Of a stretch of DNA of 64,000 bases, positions 1 through 9,932 are shown in pieces. The translations under genes were made by a program, and so were the position numbers. The stretch comes from Bizionia saleffrena. Its GTDB lineage: Bacteria > Bacteroidota > Bacteroidia > Flavobacteriales > Flavobacteriaceae. The notes under the pieces were generated by a model. That model saw nothing but the letters and a program-made list of their open reading frames with translations, had not been told where the DNA came from and did not search any database. The stretch lies in contig NZ_VSKM01000012.1 of assembly GCF_008086175.1 (NCBI RefSeq), positions 1 to 64,000 of the forward strand. The letters are read 5' to 3'. Numbering within the stretch: position 1 is the first letter of the stretch; the number at the start of each line of letters is the position of its first letter.

Positions 1-3000
1 AAGGTCAAGAAGCCAATTACCAACCACCAACAGATAGTACGGGGACACTCTATTATTTTTGTGTGATTAGTTTTAGTGGTGCCGGAAGTTGTAATGAAAT
101 TACGACAGCGCCTGCAGCAATCGAAGTGGTTCCTAACGTAGAAATTAGTGGCGAATCGCCACTAAGCCAAACGCTATGTTCTGGAGCCACCCCAGAAGAC
201 TTAAGTTTTATAACCGATGGTGGCGGTACCGGTACCATTATTTACCAATGGTATGCTTCAGATGATATAATAATCGATGCGTCTGATGCAGCAGTCGGTA
301 CAAACACAACTGTTTTCAACCCGGGTGTTCAAAGTCCAGGGACCTATTACTATTATGTAACGGTTGATGTTGACGAAAGTTTAGGGTGTGCCGATGTCTC
401 GAGTGCTATTTTTACAATCGAAGTAATAGAAGATCCAGAGGTGGTAATCACCCCATCCGAACAAACGATTTGTACTGGGGTCTCCGCCGATTTATTAGTG
501 GCTCAAGTAACAGGAGGTATCGATTTAAACGCAGATGGCAGTATCGATACTGGCGACTACGATTTTGAGTGGTATTTAAACGGCATGCCGATAACAGAAA
601 TAAATGATGCGGATGGAGACACGAGTACTTTTAATCACGACAACTCTTTACCAGCAGGCGTGTACACTTACTATTGCGAAATAAGTCAGCCAAACGCTTA
701 CGACTGTAACGCCACGAGTAACGCGGTAACCATAACGGTAAATGAAGGGCCATCTATTGTGACACAGCCTATTGGTGCAGAATACTGTTTGGGCGATACA
801 ATGGCAGAATTGGAGGTTGTTGTTACAAATGGTGTTGGCATTCCAGATTATCAGTGGTATTCCAATGATACAAACGATTTAGATACACCAAACCCAGTAG
901 GCACAAACACTAGTCTATTAACGCTGCCAAATACAAACGTTAGTGTATTTTATTATTATTGTATTATTTCCTTTTCGGAAGGAGGATGTGGTGATTTAAC
1001 GACTCAAATGGCACCAATAACTATTAATCAAGTGCCACAAATCAGTAATTACGATGCTCTTATTTGTAGTAATAATACGTTCTCAATAATTCCCGATAAT
1101 ACAAATGGAGATATTGTGCCTCTAAACACAACTTATACGTGGTCGCCGCCTATTGTAAGTCCTGTTGGTGGTGTTATTGGTGCCGTAGAAGAATTAACGC
1201 CTATAACGAGTATTTCACAATTTTTAGAAAACACGACTACTAATCCAGCTACAGCAACCTATACGGTAACGCCTGTTGCTGGAGATTGCATGGGGGATAC
1301 TTTCGAGGTAACGGTAACGGTTAATCCGTCTATTACAGTGTTATCTGATTTAACAAATAACAGCTGTTTTGAATCCAATAATGCGTCTATCGAAATTTCT
1401 GTAGCTGGAGGTGTGCCATTTTCAAATGCAAATCCTTATACTATTACATGGAATGGGCCGAATGGATTTACCAGCACGGATGAGGATGTTTTCAACCTAG
1501 AGATTGGTACTTATGTTTTAAATGTATTAGATGATGGTGGTTGTCCCTATTCGGAAACATTTAGTATAACAGAACCTGAAGACTTAGTGTTTAGTGCTAT
1601 TAATTTCGACCCACAAACAATATCGTGTTTTGGAGCTAATGATGGTGTGATAGCTATTAATATTGAAGGCGGAACTTTACCTTATGTTTATAATTGGACG
1701 AAAGACGGACAGTCTTTTTCTACAAATGAAGATCTTTCAGATTTAGGTCCGGGAAATTATGAGGTTACTGTTACAGATGCTAATAACTGTGGGCCCATCA
1801 TTCAAAGTTTTTTAATTGAAGAACCGCCATTACTTGAAGTGTCTATAGGTTCTCAAACAAATGTGTTTTGTTATGGGGATTCTACAGGAGCAATTACAAT
1901 ACATGTTATTGGTGGAAGACTAGGTTATACGTACGCTTGGACAGGTCCTGATGGGTTTGTAAGTGCGAATCAAAATATTGATAATTTAAGTGCTGGTAAC
2001 TATACAGTTGTAGTAACCGATAGTTCTGGATGTCTCGATACGATGACTATTAATATTATTCAGAATGATGCCATCACAATAGATGTTACAACTACAGACA
2101 TTGAATGTTACGGTAATAATGATGCTTCAATTACGATAAATAATATATTAGGAGGCGTGCCACCTTTCGCTATTGCTTGGAGCAATTTTGGAACGGGGCC
2201 AGTGCAAACCGACTTGTCGCCAGGAACCTACACGATTACAATTACAGATGCTGTTAATTGTTCAGAATCTTTTTCTATAATTATTGAAGAAGCGCCTCTA
2301 TTTTTAATTAATCCTGAAGTCACTCAAATGTCTTGTTCTGGAGAAAATGATGCAAGTATTGTACTTAATTTTGAAGGCGGAATGGAGCCTATTACAGTCG
2401 TCTGGGATGATGATGATACAGCAGGAGTGGAGCGCAATAATTTAGCTCCGGGAACGTATTCTGTTACTATTACAGATGGAACGCCATGTGTTATTCAAGA
2501 TAGTTTTACCATAATTAATATTGCGCCATTACAGCTCTCTACAAATGTTATTAATGCTTTCGATTGCGATGATGCCAATAGTGGCGCCATTAATTTATTA
2601 ATAGCAGGAGGTACACCACCTTTTAACGTGGTTTGGTCTAATGGAGCAGTCACAGAAGATTTAGTCGACATTCCACCAAATAGTTATACTGTAATCGTTA
2701 CAGATGCTAATGGTTGCGAAATAGAAGGGAGTTGGGAAGTGGATAGGTTTGAGCCTTTAGCGGTTGGAGTAGATACTCAGTCTGAACCCGATTGTGAAGC
2801 ACAGATAATACATCAAACGTTTGTTGCTGTTGCTAGTGGAGGTGTGCCGCCTTTCCAGTATAATTGGTCAAGCGGTACTGTAAGTGGTCTAAATAATGAA
2901 TCAATGACTACAGACGAAAATGGATTGGTAATTTTAGAAGTTACAGATAGTTTAGGCTGTAGTACCAATTTTAGTTTCAATGTAGAAACGCCAGTTATAG

Positions 3001-3536
3001 GTCAGCCAGATTCCGAAATAACAGCGTTTGGATATTCTAATTATGGTGTGTTTGCCATTCAAGATCCAATTCAATTTACAAATACAGCGACCGGAGATTA
3101 TGTTAGTGTTTTATGGGATTTTGGAGAGGGCAGTTTTTCCGCTGAAGAAAATCCTATTCACACTTATTTACAAGCAGGGAATTACGTGGTAACCCAAACT
3201 GTTACATATCCATTTGGTTGCTCTTATAGTACTATCGTGACGCTAACTATTGAAAAAGGTTATAAACTTATTATGCCCAATGCATTTACGCCTAATGAAG
3301 ATGGTTTAAATGACTTTTTTGGACCGAAACATATTGGATTAAACACCTTAGAACTTAATATATACGATACTTGGGGAAGTCTTATTTACTCAGAATCTGG
3401 TGAGAGTATACGCGGTTGGGATGGTAAGATAAACACTATAGAAGCCGAGAACGGAAATTATTATTACACTTTTAAAGCACGCACATTCTATGGCGATGCC
3501 ATAGCAAAACAAGGATCCTTTGTATTTATTAAATAA
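1..3536 (+). CDS. SprB-repeat / gliding-type C-terminal surface protein (5' partial)
   Basis: A very large secreted surface protein exported by the type IX secretion system. The reading frame is open to the left edge (codons from base 3), so the GTG at 63 is not the real start and the N-terminus lies outside the window. Numbering from that GTG, the first ~430 residues are Cys-paired Ig-like units. Then come six SprB-type repeats starting near residues 434, 522, 603, 682, 758 and 835, each opening with a C(F/Y)G-type motif such as CFGANDG and closing with GxYxVxVTDxxxC. A PKD-like domain follows (about 1000-1065). The last ~85 residues are a type B sorting domain (PNAFTPNEDGLNDFF, then NIYDTWGSLIY and a GWDGK core). 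The PorP/SprF gene follows 8 bp downstream, the usual pairing for type B substrates. Likely roles are adhesion or gliding; the exact ligand is unknown. Confidence 0.9.
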   Translation, partial: GQEANYQPPTDSTGTLYYFCVISFSGAGSCNEITTAPAAIEVVPNVEISGESPLSQTLCSGATPEDLSFITDGGGTGTIIYQWYASDDIIIDASDAAVGTNTTVFNPGVQSPGTYYYYVTVDVDESLGCADVSSAIFTIEVIEDPEVVITPSEQTICTGVSADLLVAQVTGGIDLNADGSIDTGDYDFEWYLNGMPITEINDADGDTSTFNHDNSLPAGVYTYYCEISQPNAYDCNATSNAVTITVNEGPSIVTQPIGAEYCLGDTMAELEVVVTNGVGIPDYQWYSNDTNDLDTPNPVGTNTSLLTLPNTNVSVFYYYCIISFSEGGCGDLTTQMAPITINQVPQISNYDALICSNNTFSIIPDNTNGDIVPLNTTYTWSPPIVSPVGGVIGAVEELTPITSISQFLENTTTNPATATYTVTPVAGDCMGDTFEVTVTVNPSITVLSDLTNNSCFESNNASIEISVAGGVPFSNANPYTITWNGPNGFTSTDEDVFNLEIGTYVLNVLDDGGCPYSETFSITEPEDLVFSAINFDPQTISCFGANDGVIAINIEGGTLPYVYNWTKDGQSFSTNEDLSDLGPGNYEVTVTDANNCGPIIQSFLIEEPPLLEVSIGSQTNVFCYGDSTGAITIHVIGGRLGYTYAWTGPDGFVSANQNIDNLSAGNYTVVVTDSSGCLDTMTINIIQNDAITIDVTTTDIECYGNNDASITINNILGGVPPFAIAWSNFGTGPVQTDLSPGTYTITITDAVNCSESFSIIIEEAPLFLINPEVTQMSCSGENDASIVLNFEGGMEPITVVWDDDDTAGVERNNLAPGTYSVTITDGTPCVIQDSFTIINIAPLQLSTNVINAFDCDDANSGAINLLIAGGTPPFNVVWSNGAVTEDLVDIPPNSYTVIVTDANGCEIEGSWEVDRFEPLAVGVDTQSEPDCEAQIIHQTFVAVASGGVPPFQYNWSSGTVSGLNNESMTTDENGLVILEVTDSLGCSTNFSFNVETPVIGQPDSEITAFGYSNYGVFAIQDPIQFTNTATGDYVSVLWDFGEGSFSAEENPIHTYLQAGNYVVTQTVTYPFGCSYSTIVTLTIEKGYKLIMPNAFTPNEDGLNDFFGPKHIGLNTLELNIYDTWGSLIYSESGESIRGWDGKINTIEAENGNYYYTFKARTFYGDAIAKQGSFVFIK

Positions 3537-3544
3537 TAGCTAGA

Positions 3545-4546
3545 ATGAAATTTAAAATTATACTCTTTATAGTACTCCTCTTAACGGTGTCTGCAGCAAA
3601 AGCTCAAGACCCCATATTTTCGCAAGCTAATTATGTGCAAGAAACTTTAAATCCAGGGTTTTCTGGATTTGAGGATAATGGTAAAGTCTATGCCGGTGTG
3701 CTTAGTCGGTTGCAATGGCCAAATTTAGATTTAAAACTAACCACACAGTATGCCTTTGTAAATAAGTCTTTCGATTATGGTCCGGATCTTGGTTTTGGCA
3801 TAGGTGTCAATGCTGTATGGCAGTACGAGTCGTTTAATAATTATAATTATTTTCAGATAAATACAAATTATGCACACCGTATCAATTTAGATGGCGGCTG
3901 GTTTTTTAGACCAGGTATAGAAGTTGGTGTGGGGAATAAAAGTAACCGATTTAGGAATCTTAGGCTGGGAGATCAGATAAATATTAATACAGGAACTATA
4001 AATCCGAATTCTGTAGACCCCTTGGCTAATACTATTAAAAACCCGTATTTTGTAGATTTCTCAACCGGTATTGTTTTTGAAAAAGAAGCGTTTTATGGCA
4101 CATCCTATTGGTTTGGAGCTTCTGTAAAACATTTAAATAGACCTAATATTTCTTTTGTTGAAGGAGAGAAAGTGCCTTTAGATATATTTTATTCGCTACA
4201 CGGTAATTATCGTTTTCCTTTTTTAAATGATAGCAGTGTAATGATGACTGCCAATTATATGCAACAAGGGCAATATAACCGTTTAGATGTGGGGTCTTTA
4301 TTTCAAGTAGAGGAATTTCTTGTAGGTCTTACAGCAGCTACAAACCCAGCGCTTAATGACGATAATAGTCATTTATTAACCTCTATAAATGCATTTATCG
4401 GATTGGAATATTCCGAGCTGCGATTTGGTTTTTCTTACGATATGAATACCTCTAAAATAGGTAATACGTATGGTGTTTACGAGTTTTCATTAACGTACCT
4501 CTCGAGATGTAAAAGCTGTAATTTAGACCGTAGTAGAAAGCGATAA
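3545..4546 (+). CDS. PorP/SprF family type IX secretion membrane protein
   Basis: Outer-membrane beta-barrel of the PorP/SprF family (333 aa). A signal peptide ends around AAKAQ, followed by the family hallmark QDPIFSQ and the YVQETLNPGFSG segment. The rest is alternating aromatic/hydrophobic beta strands and ends near a short Cys pair (CKSC). It lies 8 bp behind a gene for a type B sorting-domain protein, so the two are probably co-transcribed. In F. johnsoniae, SprF is needed for surface attachment of SprB, and homologues pair with their own type B substrate. I infer that this protein anchors the upstream adhesin. Confidence in the family is high; the substrate assignment rests on gene position. 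Confidence 0.92.
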   Translation: MKFKIILFIVLLLTVSAAKAQDPIFSQANYVQETLNPGFSGFEDNGKVYAGVLSRLQWPNLDLKLTTQYAFVNKSFDYGPDLGFGIGVNAVWQYESFNNYNYFQINTNYAHRINLDGGWFFRPGIEVGVGNKSNRFRNLRLGDQININTGTINPNSVDPLANTIKNPYFVDFSTGIVFEKEAFYGTSYWFGASVKHLNRPNISFVEGEKVPLDIFYSLHGNYRFPFLNDSSVMMTANYMQQGQYNRLDVGSLFQVEEFLVGLTAATNPALNDDNSHLLTSINAFIGLEYSELRFGFSYDMNTSKIGNTYGVYEFSLTYLSRCKSCNLDRSRKR

Positions 4547-4589
4547 ACAGACGCCACTAATCGGTAAATTAGAACGGGCTAAGAATTTT

Positions 4590-5192
4590 TTAAATACACT
4601 CTTTTTTTACATCAGGAAAAGGTCTGTACGCATAATATTGAAGTACCTCTTCCAAAGCCATTTTAAGCGCTTTGTTTATTGGCAGAAGGATGTTTCCTAA
4701 ATGAAAGTCAATTTGGTTTAATTGCATATAATATTCTGTAAATACAGGTACGTACAATCCTTTTGTAATGGCTTCGGCAGCCGATTTATAGTCTTCTGCC
4801 TGACCTTCTTTTATGATTTTGCAAGTCGCTAATCTTAAATTCCCGTATTTATCGGTGTTGGCAGCGAAACCAAATAGGCGACAAATAAGACCTCGGTATT
4901 TGTAATTACTACACCGACCGTGACCGCTTAGGGATAAAGATGTGTAAATGAAACAAGTTGAAGTCTCAGTTTTATTAAGTACATCTAGTGTTTTTTTTGC
5001 GTCACCGTTCTTAAACAAATGAAAGGCCCAAGGTAAAAATTCTAATGGAGAGGCCTCTATATTGGGATTTGTACAGCATTTCCCGCAACCAGAAACACAA
5101 CTCATTCCTGATGCTTTTTCAAACTGAGCGCCTTCTTCCTCTAATTGATGAAATAGACTTTCTACCAATTGTACTCTGCGCTCTATAGACAT
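4590..5192 (-). CDS. YkgJ-family cysteine-cluster protein
   Basis: A 200-aa protein with a dense Cys motif typical of the YkgJ/PF03692 family: SCVSGCGKCC near residues 31-40, then single Cys residues in TSTCFIY, GRCSNY, LICRLFG and ATCKI. These are thought to bind a metal or Fe-S cluster; the biochemical role of the family is not established. The start is the ATG of MSIERRVQ. It is convergent with the PorP/SprF gene, with a 43-bp gap. No operon partner is visible. Confidence 0.8.
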   Translation of the reverse strand: MSIERRVQLVESLFHQLEEEGAQFEKASGMSCVSGCGKCCTNPNIEASPLEFLPWAFHLFKNGDAKKTLDVLNKTETSTCFIYTSLSLSGHGRCSNYKYRGLICRLFGFAANTDKYGNLRLATCKIIKEGQAEDYKSAAEAITKGLYVPVFTEYYMQLNQIDFHLGNILLPINKALKMALEEVLQYYAYRPFPDVKKECI

Positions 5193-5846
5193 AGTTTTTT
5201 ACCTAAGATAGGCTTAATAAGAGTGGTGCCTTTAACTTATTTCATAAAAGAATTTTTAATTGTCTATTTAAATATTTCATTAATCCGTAATTAAGGCATA
5301 TTTCACGGTAATAGATTTACTGTCTTATACTGTTTACGTAATTAATCTATTCAACTGGGCGTAACTTATTTAGTTATTTTTATAGGAGGAATTGCATTGG
5401 TGCTATAAAGAGAACAATGAATAAAATGTAGCAGATGGGGTAAGAATAACGCTTAAGAAGCTGAAACAACTGTCTGTAACCTTATGTGGTGGAGATAATA
5501 GTTTGATAGTGACACGCAATTCGTTGGAAGTTGTCTGTTTTTTATTTGAATTTATACCGGCAAAACTCACAAAGCCAGTGGCAATCCCCTTAATTTATTC
5601 TCAATAAATTATTTTTTAATTAAAGGTTATATCTTAAGGTTTTATTCATTTTGGGGAATGCAAAGGCTTATGTTTTTATTAATTTTAGCTTAAAGAGGAA
5701 AGGTTTCGCAATAGTTAGGTTTTAGTGTATTCTGCTTGCGAGATCAGAATCAGACTACTGTTTTATTTCCCTCCATTTTCCTGTTAAATCCAACCTACCG
5801 GTAAGCTCAAAATAGGTCATCATTTTTATTTGGTATTGCTGTATTA
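5193..5846. other. long intergenic spacer, nothing recognised
   Basis: About 650 bp, rich in stop codons on both strands, with no ORF that looks like a protein. I see no tRNA, no clear terminator and no attC-like palindrome. It is unusually long for this type of genome and may be decayed coding DNA. Confidence 0.5.
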
Positions 5847-6824
5847 TTATAATAAGATGTTGAATAAATACCCTGAAATGATAATGCAAAGCGTAACGAG
5901 ACCAAAAAAGATGGCGATCAGTTTTAAGGACATCACTTTCTTTAAAAGCATGGCTTCTGGTAATGATAAGCCAACAACACCCATCATAAAAGCAATTGCA
6001 GTACCTAAAGGGATGCCTTTTGCAACTAAAACCTGAACTACAGGAAGTATACCTGATGCATTCGAGTACATTGGCACCGCCAAAATGGTAGCAATAGGTA
6101 CAGCAAATAAATTGTCTTTGTCCATATATTTTTCAAAAAACCCTTCCGGAATATAACCGTGCATCAATCCTCCAATGGATATGCCTACCAACACATAAGG
6201 AATAATACCTTTAAGTATTTTTAGCACTTCATTCCAAATAATGGGTAACCTTTGTTTTAAAGTTTGTTTTTCGGCAATAAAAGCATCTTGATCTTTTTGT
6301 GCAGTAGCCAAAATTTCTTTTACCCAAGGTGTTAAAAAGGATTCCAATTTTAATTTTTGAAGGATAACGCCCGAAATGGTGCCCAATAAAACACCACTTA
6401 TCACATAAATAAGGGTTGTTTTAATTCCAAACAACCCCACAAAAAGTCCGATGGCTACTTCATTGACTAACGGTGAAGTAATTAAAAATGAAAAGGTAAC
6501 ACCTAAGGGTATTCCTCCTCTCACAAAGCCGATAAATAGTGGGACTGACGAACAAGAACAGAAAGGAGTTACCACACCAAATAGGCTTGCCACTAAGTAT
6601 TCCAATCCGTATAATTTATGCCTTGACAAATAATTTTTAACCTTGTCTATGGGAAAGTAACTGTTGACGATTCCCATAAAAAAGATAACAATAAAAAGAA
6701 GGATTAAAATCTTTGCGGTATCATAAATAAAGAAGTTTAAGGCTTCAGTCAAATGTTGCCCTTTGCTCAAATTAAAAACATCATAGACCAACCAATCTGA
6801 ACTATTTTGTACCCAATCAAACAT
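5847..6824 (-). CDS. permease (PF03773 / ArsP-like family)
   Basis: Integral membrane permease of 325 aa with about eight hydrophobic segments. The family signature VVTPFCSCSSVPLF is near residues 84-97, followed by the GG(I/V)PLG and SPLVNE motifs (about 103-122). A second half carries the related GGLMHG and AVPMYSNASGILPV motifs. Members of this family have been linked to export of metal(loid)s or organoarsenicals through the Cys pair; the substrate here is unknown. It is the last gene of a three-gene minus-strand operon (thioredoxin-like, OsmC, permease), 1 bp after the OsmC gene. A decayed ArsR-type regulator precedes the operon. Confidence 0.85.
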   Translation of the reverse strand: MFDWVQNSSDWLVYDVFNLSKGQHLTEALNFFIYDTAKILILLFIVIFFMGIVNSYFPIDKVKNYLSRHKLYGLEYLVASLFGVVTPFCSCSSVPLFIGFVRGGIPLGVTFSFLITSPLVNEVAIGLFVGLFGIKTTLIYVISGVLLGTISGVILQKLKLESFLTPWVKEILATAQKDQDAFIAEKQTLKQRLPIIWNEVLKILKGIIPYVLVGISIGGLMHGYIPEGFFEKYMDKDNLFAVPIATILAVPMYSNASGILPVVQVLVAKGIPLGTAIAFMMGVVGLSLPEAMLLKKVMSLKLIAIFFGLVTLCIIISGYLFNILL

Positions 6825-6825
6825 T

Positions 6826-7224
6826 TTAAATCGGGTTAATCGTTCCTGAGATGTTACAAGACAATTTTACCGTGTTGTAGATGGTACCAAACTTTTCAAT
6901 ATTCTTTTTTAGCAGGGTCGAATTTAATTTGTCATCATTAGTATAAATTGTTAACTCGTAAAAAACACTGTCCATCCTAGGTGGGTTTTCAAGACGTGTT
7001 GCATTGACTTCAAGAGAGGCTTTTGTATAGGTGAATTTCATCAGTCTAGAAAAACGTTCAACATTTTTCAACATACAAGCGGCAAAAGACCCCAAGAATA
7101 GTTCAGCAGGATTTGGTAAGGTTTCAGCCGTTTTTGGGGAGGTGCCAAAATCTATATTTGATTGCTTTATAAAAATAACGGCATCCTGATTGGAGTGGGA
7201 TGAAGCTGTAATTTCGTATTTCAT
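6826..7224 (-). CDS. OsmC/Ohr-family protein
   Basis: A 132-aa OsmC-fold protein. The first reactive Cys is in the helix motif ELFLGSFAACMLKNVE (Cys50) and the second in KLSCNISG (Cys123), as in thiol-dependent hydroperoxide reductases of the OsmC/YhfA type. It probably reduces organic hydroperoxides or protects thiols in the cytoplasm. It sits between the small thioredoxin-like gene (14-bp gap) and the permease (1-bp gap), so all three are likely co-transcribed. The grouping suggests a thiol/metal stress function; this is inferred from context. Confidence 0.85.
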   Translation of the reverse strand: MKYEITASSHSNQDAVIFIKQSNIDFGTSPKTAETLPNPAELFLGSFAACMLKNVERFSRLMKFTYTKASLEVNATRLENPPRMDSVFYELTIYTNDDKLNSTLLKKNIEKFGTIYNTVKLSCNISGTINPI

Positions 7225-7238
7225 AATCTGTGTTTTAA

Positions 7239-7475
7239 TTAGTTTAAAAGTCCCAATACTTCATCTTTTGAAGGCACTCTCCCTTTTATTGCAATAACAT
7301 CATCTATTACCAAGGCAGGTGTAATCATTACGTTATATTTCATGATCTCCATTATATCCTCAACTTTTTCAATGGTTGCATCAATGTTGTTCTCGGTAAC
7401 CACATCTTTAACAACTCCTATCATCGCTTGGCATTTTGGGCATCCTGTGCCTAGTATTTTAATTATTTTGGTCAT
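7239..7475 (-). CDS. small thioredoxin-like redox protein (TM0996/MTH895 type)
   Basis: A 78-aa redox-active mini-thioredoxin. It begins KIIKILGTGCPKC, with the active-site CPKC at residues 12-15, and has the cis-Pro segment NVMITPALVIDD. Proteins of this type are usually encoded beside PF03773 permeases and ArsR regulators. Here it is the first gene of the operon running to the OsmC and permease genes. The ATG start is followed directly by the first beta strand, so there is no signal peptide and it acts in the cytoplasm. Confidence 0.88.
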   Translation of the reverse strand: MTKIIKILGTGCPKCQAMIGVVKDVVTENNIDATIEKVEDIMEIMKYNVMITPALVIDDVIAIKGRVPSKDEVLGLLN

Positions 7476-7587
7476 AATAGTTGTATTTTTTTATCGCTAA
7501 GGGGCGGTAGTAGTTAAAAATAGCAATCAGAACATTGCTGAAATACTGCTTTTGTAACATTCCCATTTTTATTATTAATACAGTACC

Positions 7588-7829
7588 TTATTCTCGCGGT
7601 TTTAATTCAACATAAATAAGATTCGTTTTTTAAAATTCTTTTAGATGTGGAGAAGCTGTAGATTGAGCCAATGGAAACACCTCTCCCAAAATCGTCTGTG
7701 TAACAACGCAATTGGTTCTCAAGACACTTTAAGAGTGCAATATGAGTAGGGAGAGCTAAAGCTTGCACTAATTTAGCCAAAACTTCTGTGTTTTCCGTAT
7801 ACTCTATTTGTTCTACACTTATTTTTCAT
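7588..7829 (-). pseudogene. decayed ArsR/SmtB-family regulator
   Basis: Minus-strand remnants of an ArsR-type winged helix. One frame reads EVLAKLVQALALPTHIALLK, matching the helical start of the family (ALSHPTRIAIL). After a frameshift another frame reads LAQSTASPHLKEF, the recognition-helix motif (AQSTVSQHLKEL), then a stop, then TNLIYVELKPRE. So at least one frameshift and one internal stop have destroyed it, and the ATG at 7829 is out of frame with the conserved start. It lies just upstream of the thioredoxin/OsmC/permease operon, where a repressor of this family is normally found. The operon has therefore probably lost its own repressor. Confidence 0.7.
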
Positions 7830-8132
7830 ATTCCCTATCTTAAATATACGATTGGTATTTGAATTGAAATATGACTTTGATCACCTTGATCTAATTTTAC
7901 TGGTAATACAAAACTCTTAAGAAATGGTAGGCATAATAAATTTATCCTTACTAACGCTTAAACACAATATCCCGCTGTAGGTTTTATTAGGAATTGTGGT
8001 TTAGAGGGAGTAGAAGGGGTTTGCACTTGAAATAACGGAGAGTACTTTGGTGCCTATTGCTAAATTAATGGGTAGCTTCTTTACAGAGTAATAGTGCAAG
8101 CTAGGTAAACACGCCTGTTCTAGTTATAATGT
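7830..8132. other. intergenic spacer, nothing recognised
   Basis: About 300 bp between the decayed ArsR gene and the RluA-type gene. There are stops in all frames, and no RNA gene or strong hairpin was seen. Confidence 0.4.
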
Positions 8133-8801
8133 TTATCGTGATTTGAAAGCCCAAAATTCATTCTTTGGCAAAGGTGCTGCGAACGATTTTAATTCCTTAT
8201 TACCAGAGACTTGATAGGTGATTTTTTGTGCATGAAGACAAATAGATAAAGGAAAGTAGTCTTGATCTGAGCCGTATTTTTTATCGCCAACAATAGGGAG
8301 TCCTATATGGGCTAGTTGTGCCCTTATTTGATGAAATCGACCTGTTTTTGGTTTAATTTCTAAGAGATAACCAAAATCGTTTTTGTCTATAACCTGGTAG
8401 GAAAGAGTACACTCTAAAGCGTCTTTGGATTTTGATTGGACTATATCTGCCCTTTTTTCTAGAGTATTTTTTACGAGAAAATTTTTTAAGTTGTCCTTAT
8501 CCTTCGAAGGTTTGTTTTTAACGATTGCTAAATACGTTTTCTGAACTTTTCGGTTGCTAAATAGGGCATTAAATTCTACCAAAATACTTTTTTTCTTGGC
8601 AAATAACAACACGCCACTTGTTACGCGATCTAGCCTATGGATTACTCCAATATAGGGTTTGCGTTTACTTTTTAAAAGGTGATTAAAAACTTGGTCCTCA
8701 ACAGTGTTATTCTCGTATGGGCTTTTCTCACTTATAAGGCCGGCCATTTTGTTTACAACTATATAATCGTTGGTTTCATGTACTACTTCAAATTTGGGCA
8801 T
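8133..8801 (-). CDS. RluA-family RNA pseudouridine synthase
   Basis: A 222-aa pseudouridine synthase catalytic domain. The catalytic Asp is in GVIHRLDRVTSG (Asp58), preceded by the motif YIVVNKMAGLIS. The conserved GRFHQIRAQLAHIG loop and the GD(K)KYG motif follow. There is no N-terminal S4 domain, so it is a short form like RluC/TruC-type single-domain enzymes. It isomerises a uridine in rRNA or tRNA; the target position cannot be told. It stands alone, with long spacers on both sides. Confidence 0.88.
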   Translation of the reverse strand: MPKFEVVHETNDYIVVNKMAGLISEKSPYENNTVEDQVFNHLLKSKRKPYIGVIHRLDRVTSGVLLFAKKKSILVEFNALFSNRKVQKTYLAIVKNKPSKDKDNLKNFLVKNTLEKRADIVQSKSKDALECTLSYQVIDKNDFGYLLEIKPKTGRFHQIRAQLAHIGLPIVGDKKYGSDQDYFPLSICLHAQKITYQVSGNKELKSFAAPLPKNEFWAFKSR

Positions 8802-9144
8802 TGGTAGTTTTCTTTTTTTTAGGGGCTGAAGACTACGTTCAGCAAGTTTAGTTTCTATCTGTTTACAAAGAGAAGCCTTAAATTAAGTCTTAATTACAAA
8901 ATACGATACTAATCATTCCTCTGTCCTTCTATACAATGAGGTAATGTAGTATACTAAGAAATAGTTAGGCTTTTCTTGGTTAATTAAAAGTTTGAAAGAC
9001 TTTAAATCCTGTCTTTTTTATGTATCGGAATATAAAATTGCTTAATTAAATGGCCTAAAACAGGTGTTTGTTTTTATAGCTTTTTGTGTTATTATAACTC
9101 AAATTAAGAAAAATTAATAGTTTATGATAACTATAGATGTGCTT
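8802..9144. other. intergenic spacer, nothing recognised
   Basis: 343 bp, very AT-rich, without a convincing ORF, RNA gene or terminator. No clear attC-like palindrome was found, although the neighbouring spacer at 9.9 kb has one. Confidence 0.4.
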
Positions 9145-9873
9145 TTATTTATTCTTTACGAAAATTAATTTATGTCTACTTTTAGTGTTTTCTCTTTGTT
9201 CTAATTCAAACTTACCGATGGATTTAATAAGGGGCGTCAACTTTTCAAATCCATAGTTCCTAGAATCAAAGTTGGGTTGCTTTTTTTGCAATAAACTTCC
9301 TACATCTCCAAGAAAAGCCCAGCCATCTTCGTCGGATAAATCGGATATAGTAGCAGAGATTAGTTTAGTCACTTTTGGAGTGACTTTATCTATGCTATCT
9401 TTTACGTGGTCTTTCTGACTAATATTTTCTTTCTTTTCCGTTTGCTTCCTAATAATTTCAATATAAATAAATTTATCGCAGGCCACGATAAAAGGATTTG
9501 GTGTTTTTTTCTCTCCAATTCCAATCACTTGCATACCCGCTTCTCTTAATCTAGTCGCCAGTTTGGTAAAATCACTGTCGCTAGAAACAAGACAAAAACC
9601 ACTAACTTTCTCAGAATATAGAATGTCCATCGCATCAATTATCATGGCCGAATCTGTCGCGTTTTTACCTGCGGTGTAAGCATATTGCTGAATAGGGGTA
9701 ATAGCATTTTGTAACAATAGGTTTTTCCATTTTGATAAATGCGGACTCGTCCAATCGCCATAAATCCTTTTAATCGTGGGATTTCCATATTTTGCTATTT
9801 CTTCCATCATTTCCTTTACGTGAGCAGAGGGTATGTTGTCTCCGTCTATTAGTACGGCTAAATTCATATTCAT
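9145..9873 (-). CDS. NYN (PIN-like) domain plus OST-HTH/LOTUS domain protein
   Basis: A 242-aa protein of the LabA/DUF88 type. The N-terminal NYN nuclease-like domain (about 1-145) has LAVLIDGDNIP (Asp10, Asp12), GKNATDSAMIID (Asp74) and LVSSDSDF (Asp99, Asp101), i.e. the acidic residues for a metal-dependent RNase site. A charged linker follows. An OST-HTH/LOTUS domain occupies about 180-235 (EDGWAFLGDVGSLL through YGFEKLTPLIKS), a fold that binds RNA. Probably an RNA-processing or RNA-decay factor; no substrate is known. The upstream spacer contains an attC-like palindrome, so it may once have been a gene cassette. Confidence 0.88.
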   Translation of the reverse strand: MNMNLAVLIDGDNIPSAHVKEMMEEIAKYGNPTIKRIYGDWTSPHLSKWKNLLLQNAITPIQQYAYTAGKNATDSAMIIDAMDILYSEKVSGFCLVSSDSDFTKLATRLREAGMQVIGIGEKKTPNPFIVACDKFIYIEIIRKQTEKKENISQKDHVKDSIDKVTPKVTKLISATISDLSDEDGWAFLGDVGSLLQKKQPNFDSRNYGFEKLTPLIKSIGKFELEQRENTKSRHKLIFVKNK

Positions 9874-9932
9874 AATGTGTGTAGTATTACTTCTTTTTAA
9901 TGCTAGTGAAGCTAAATTTCAGTTATAAAGGC

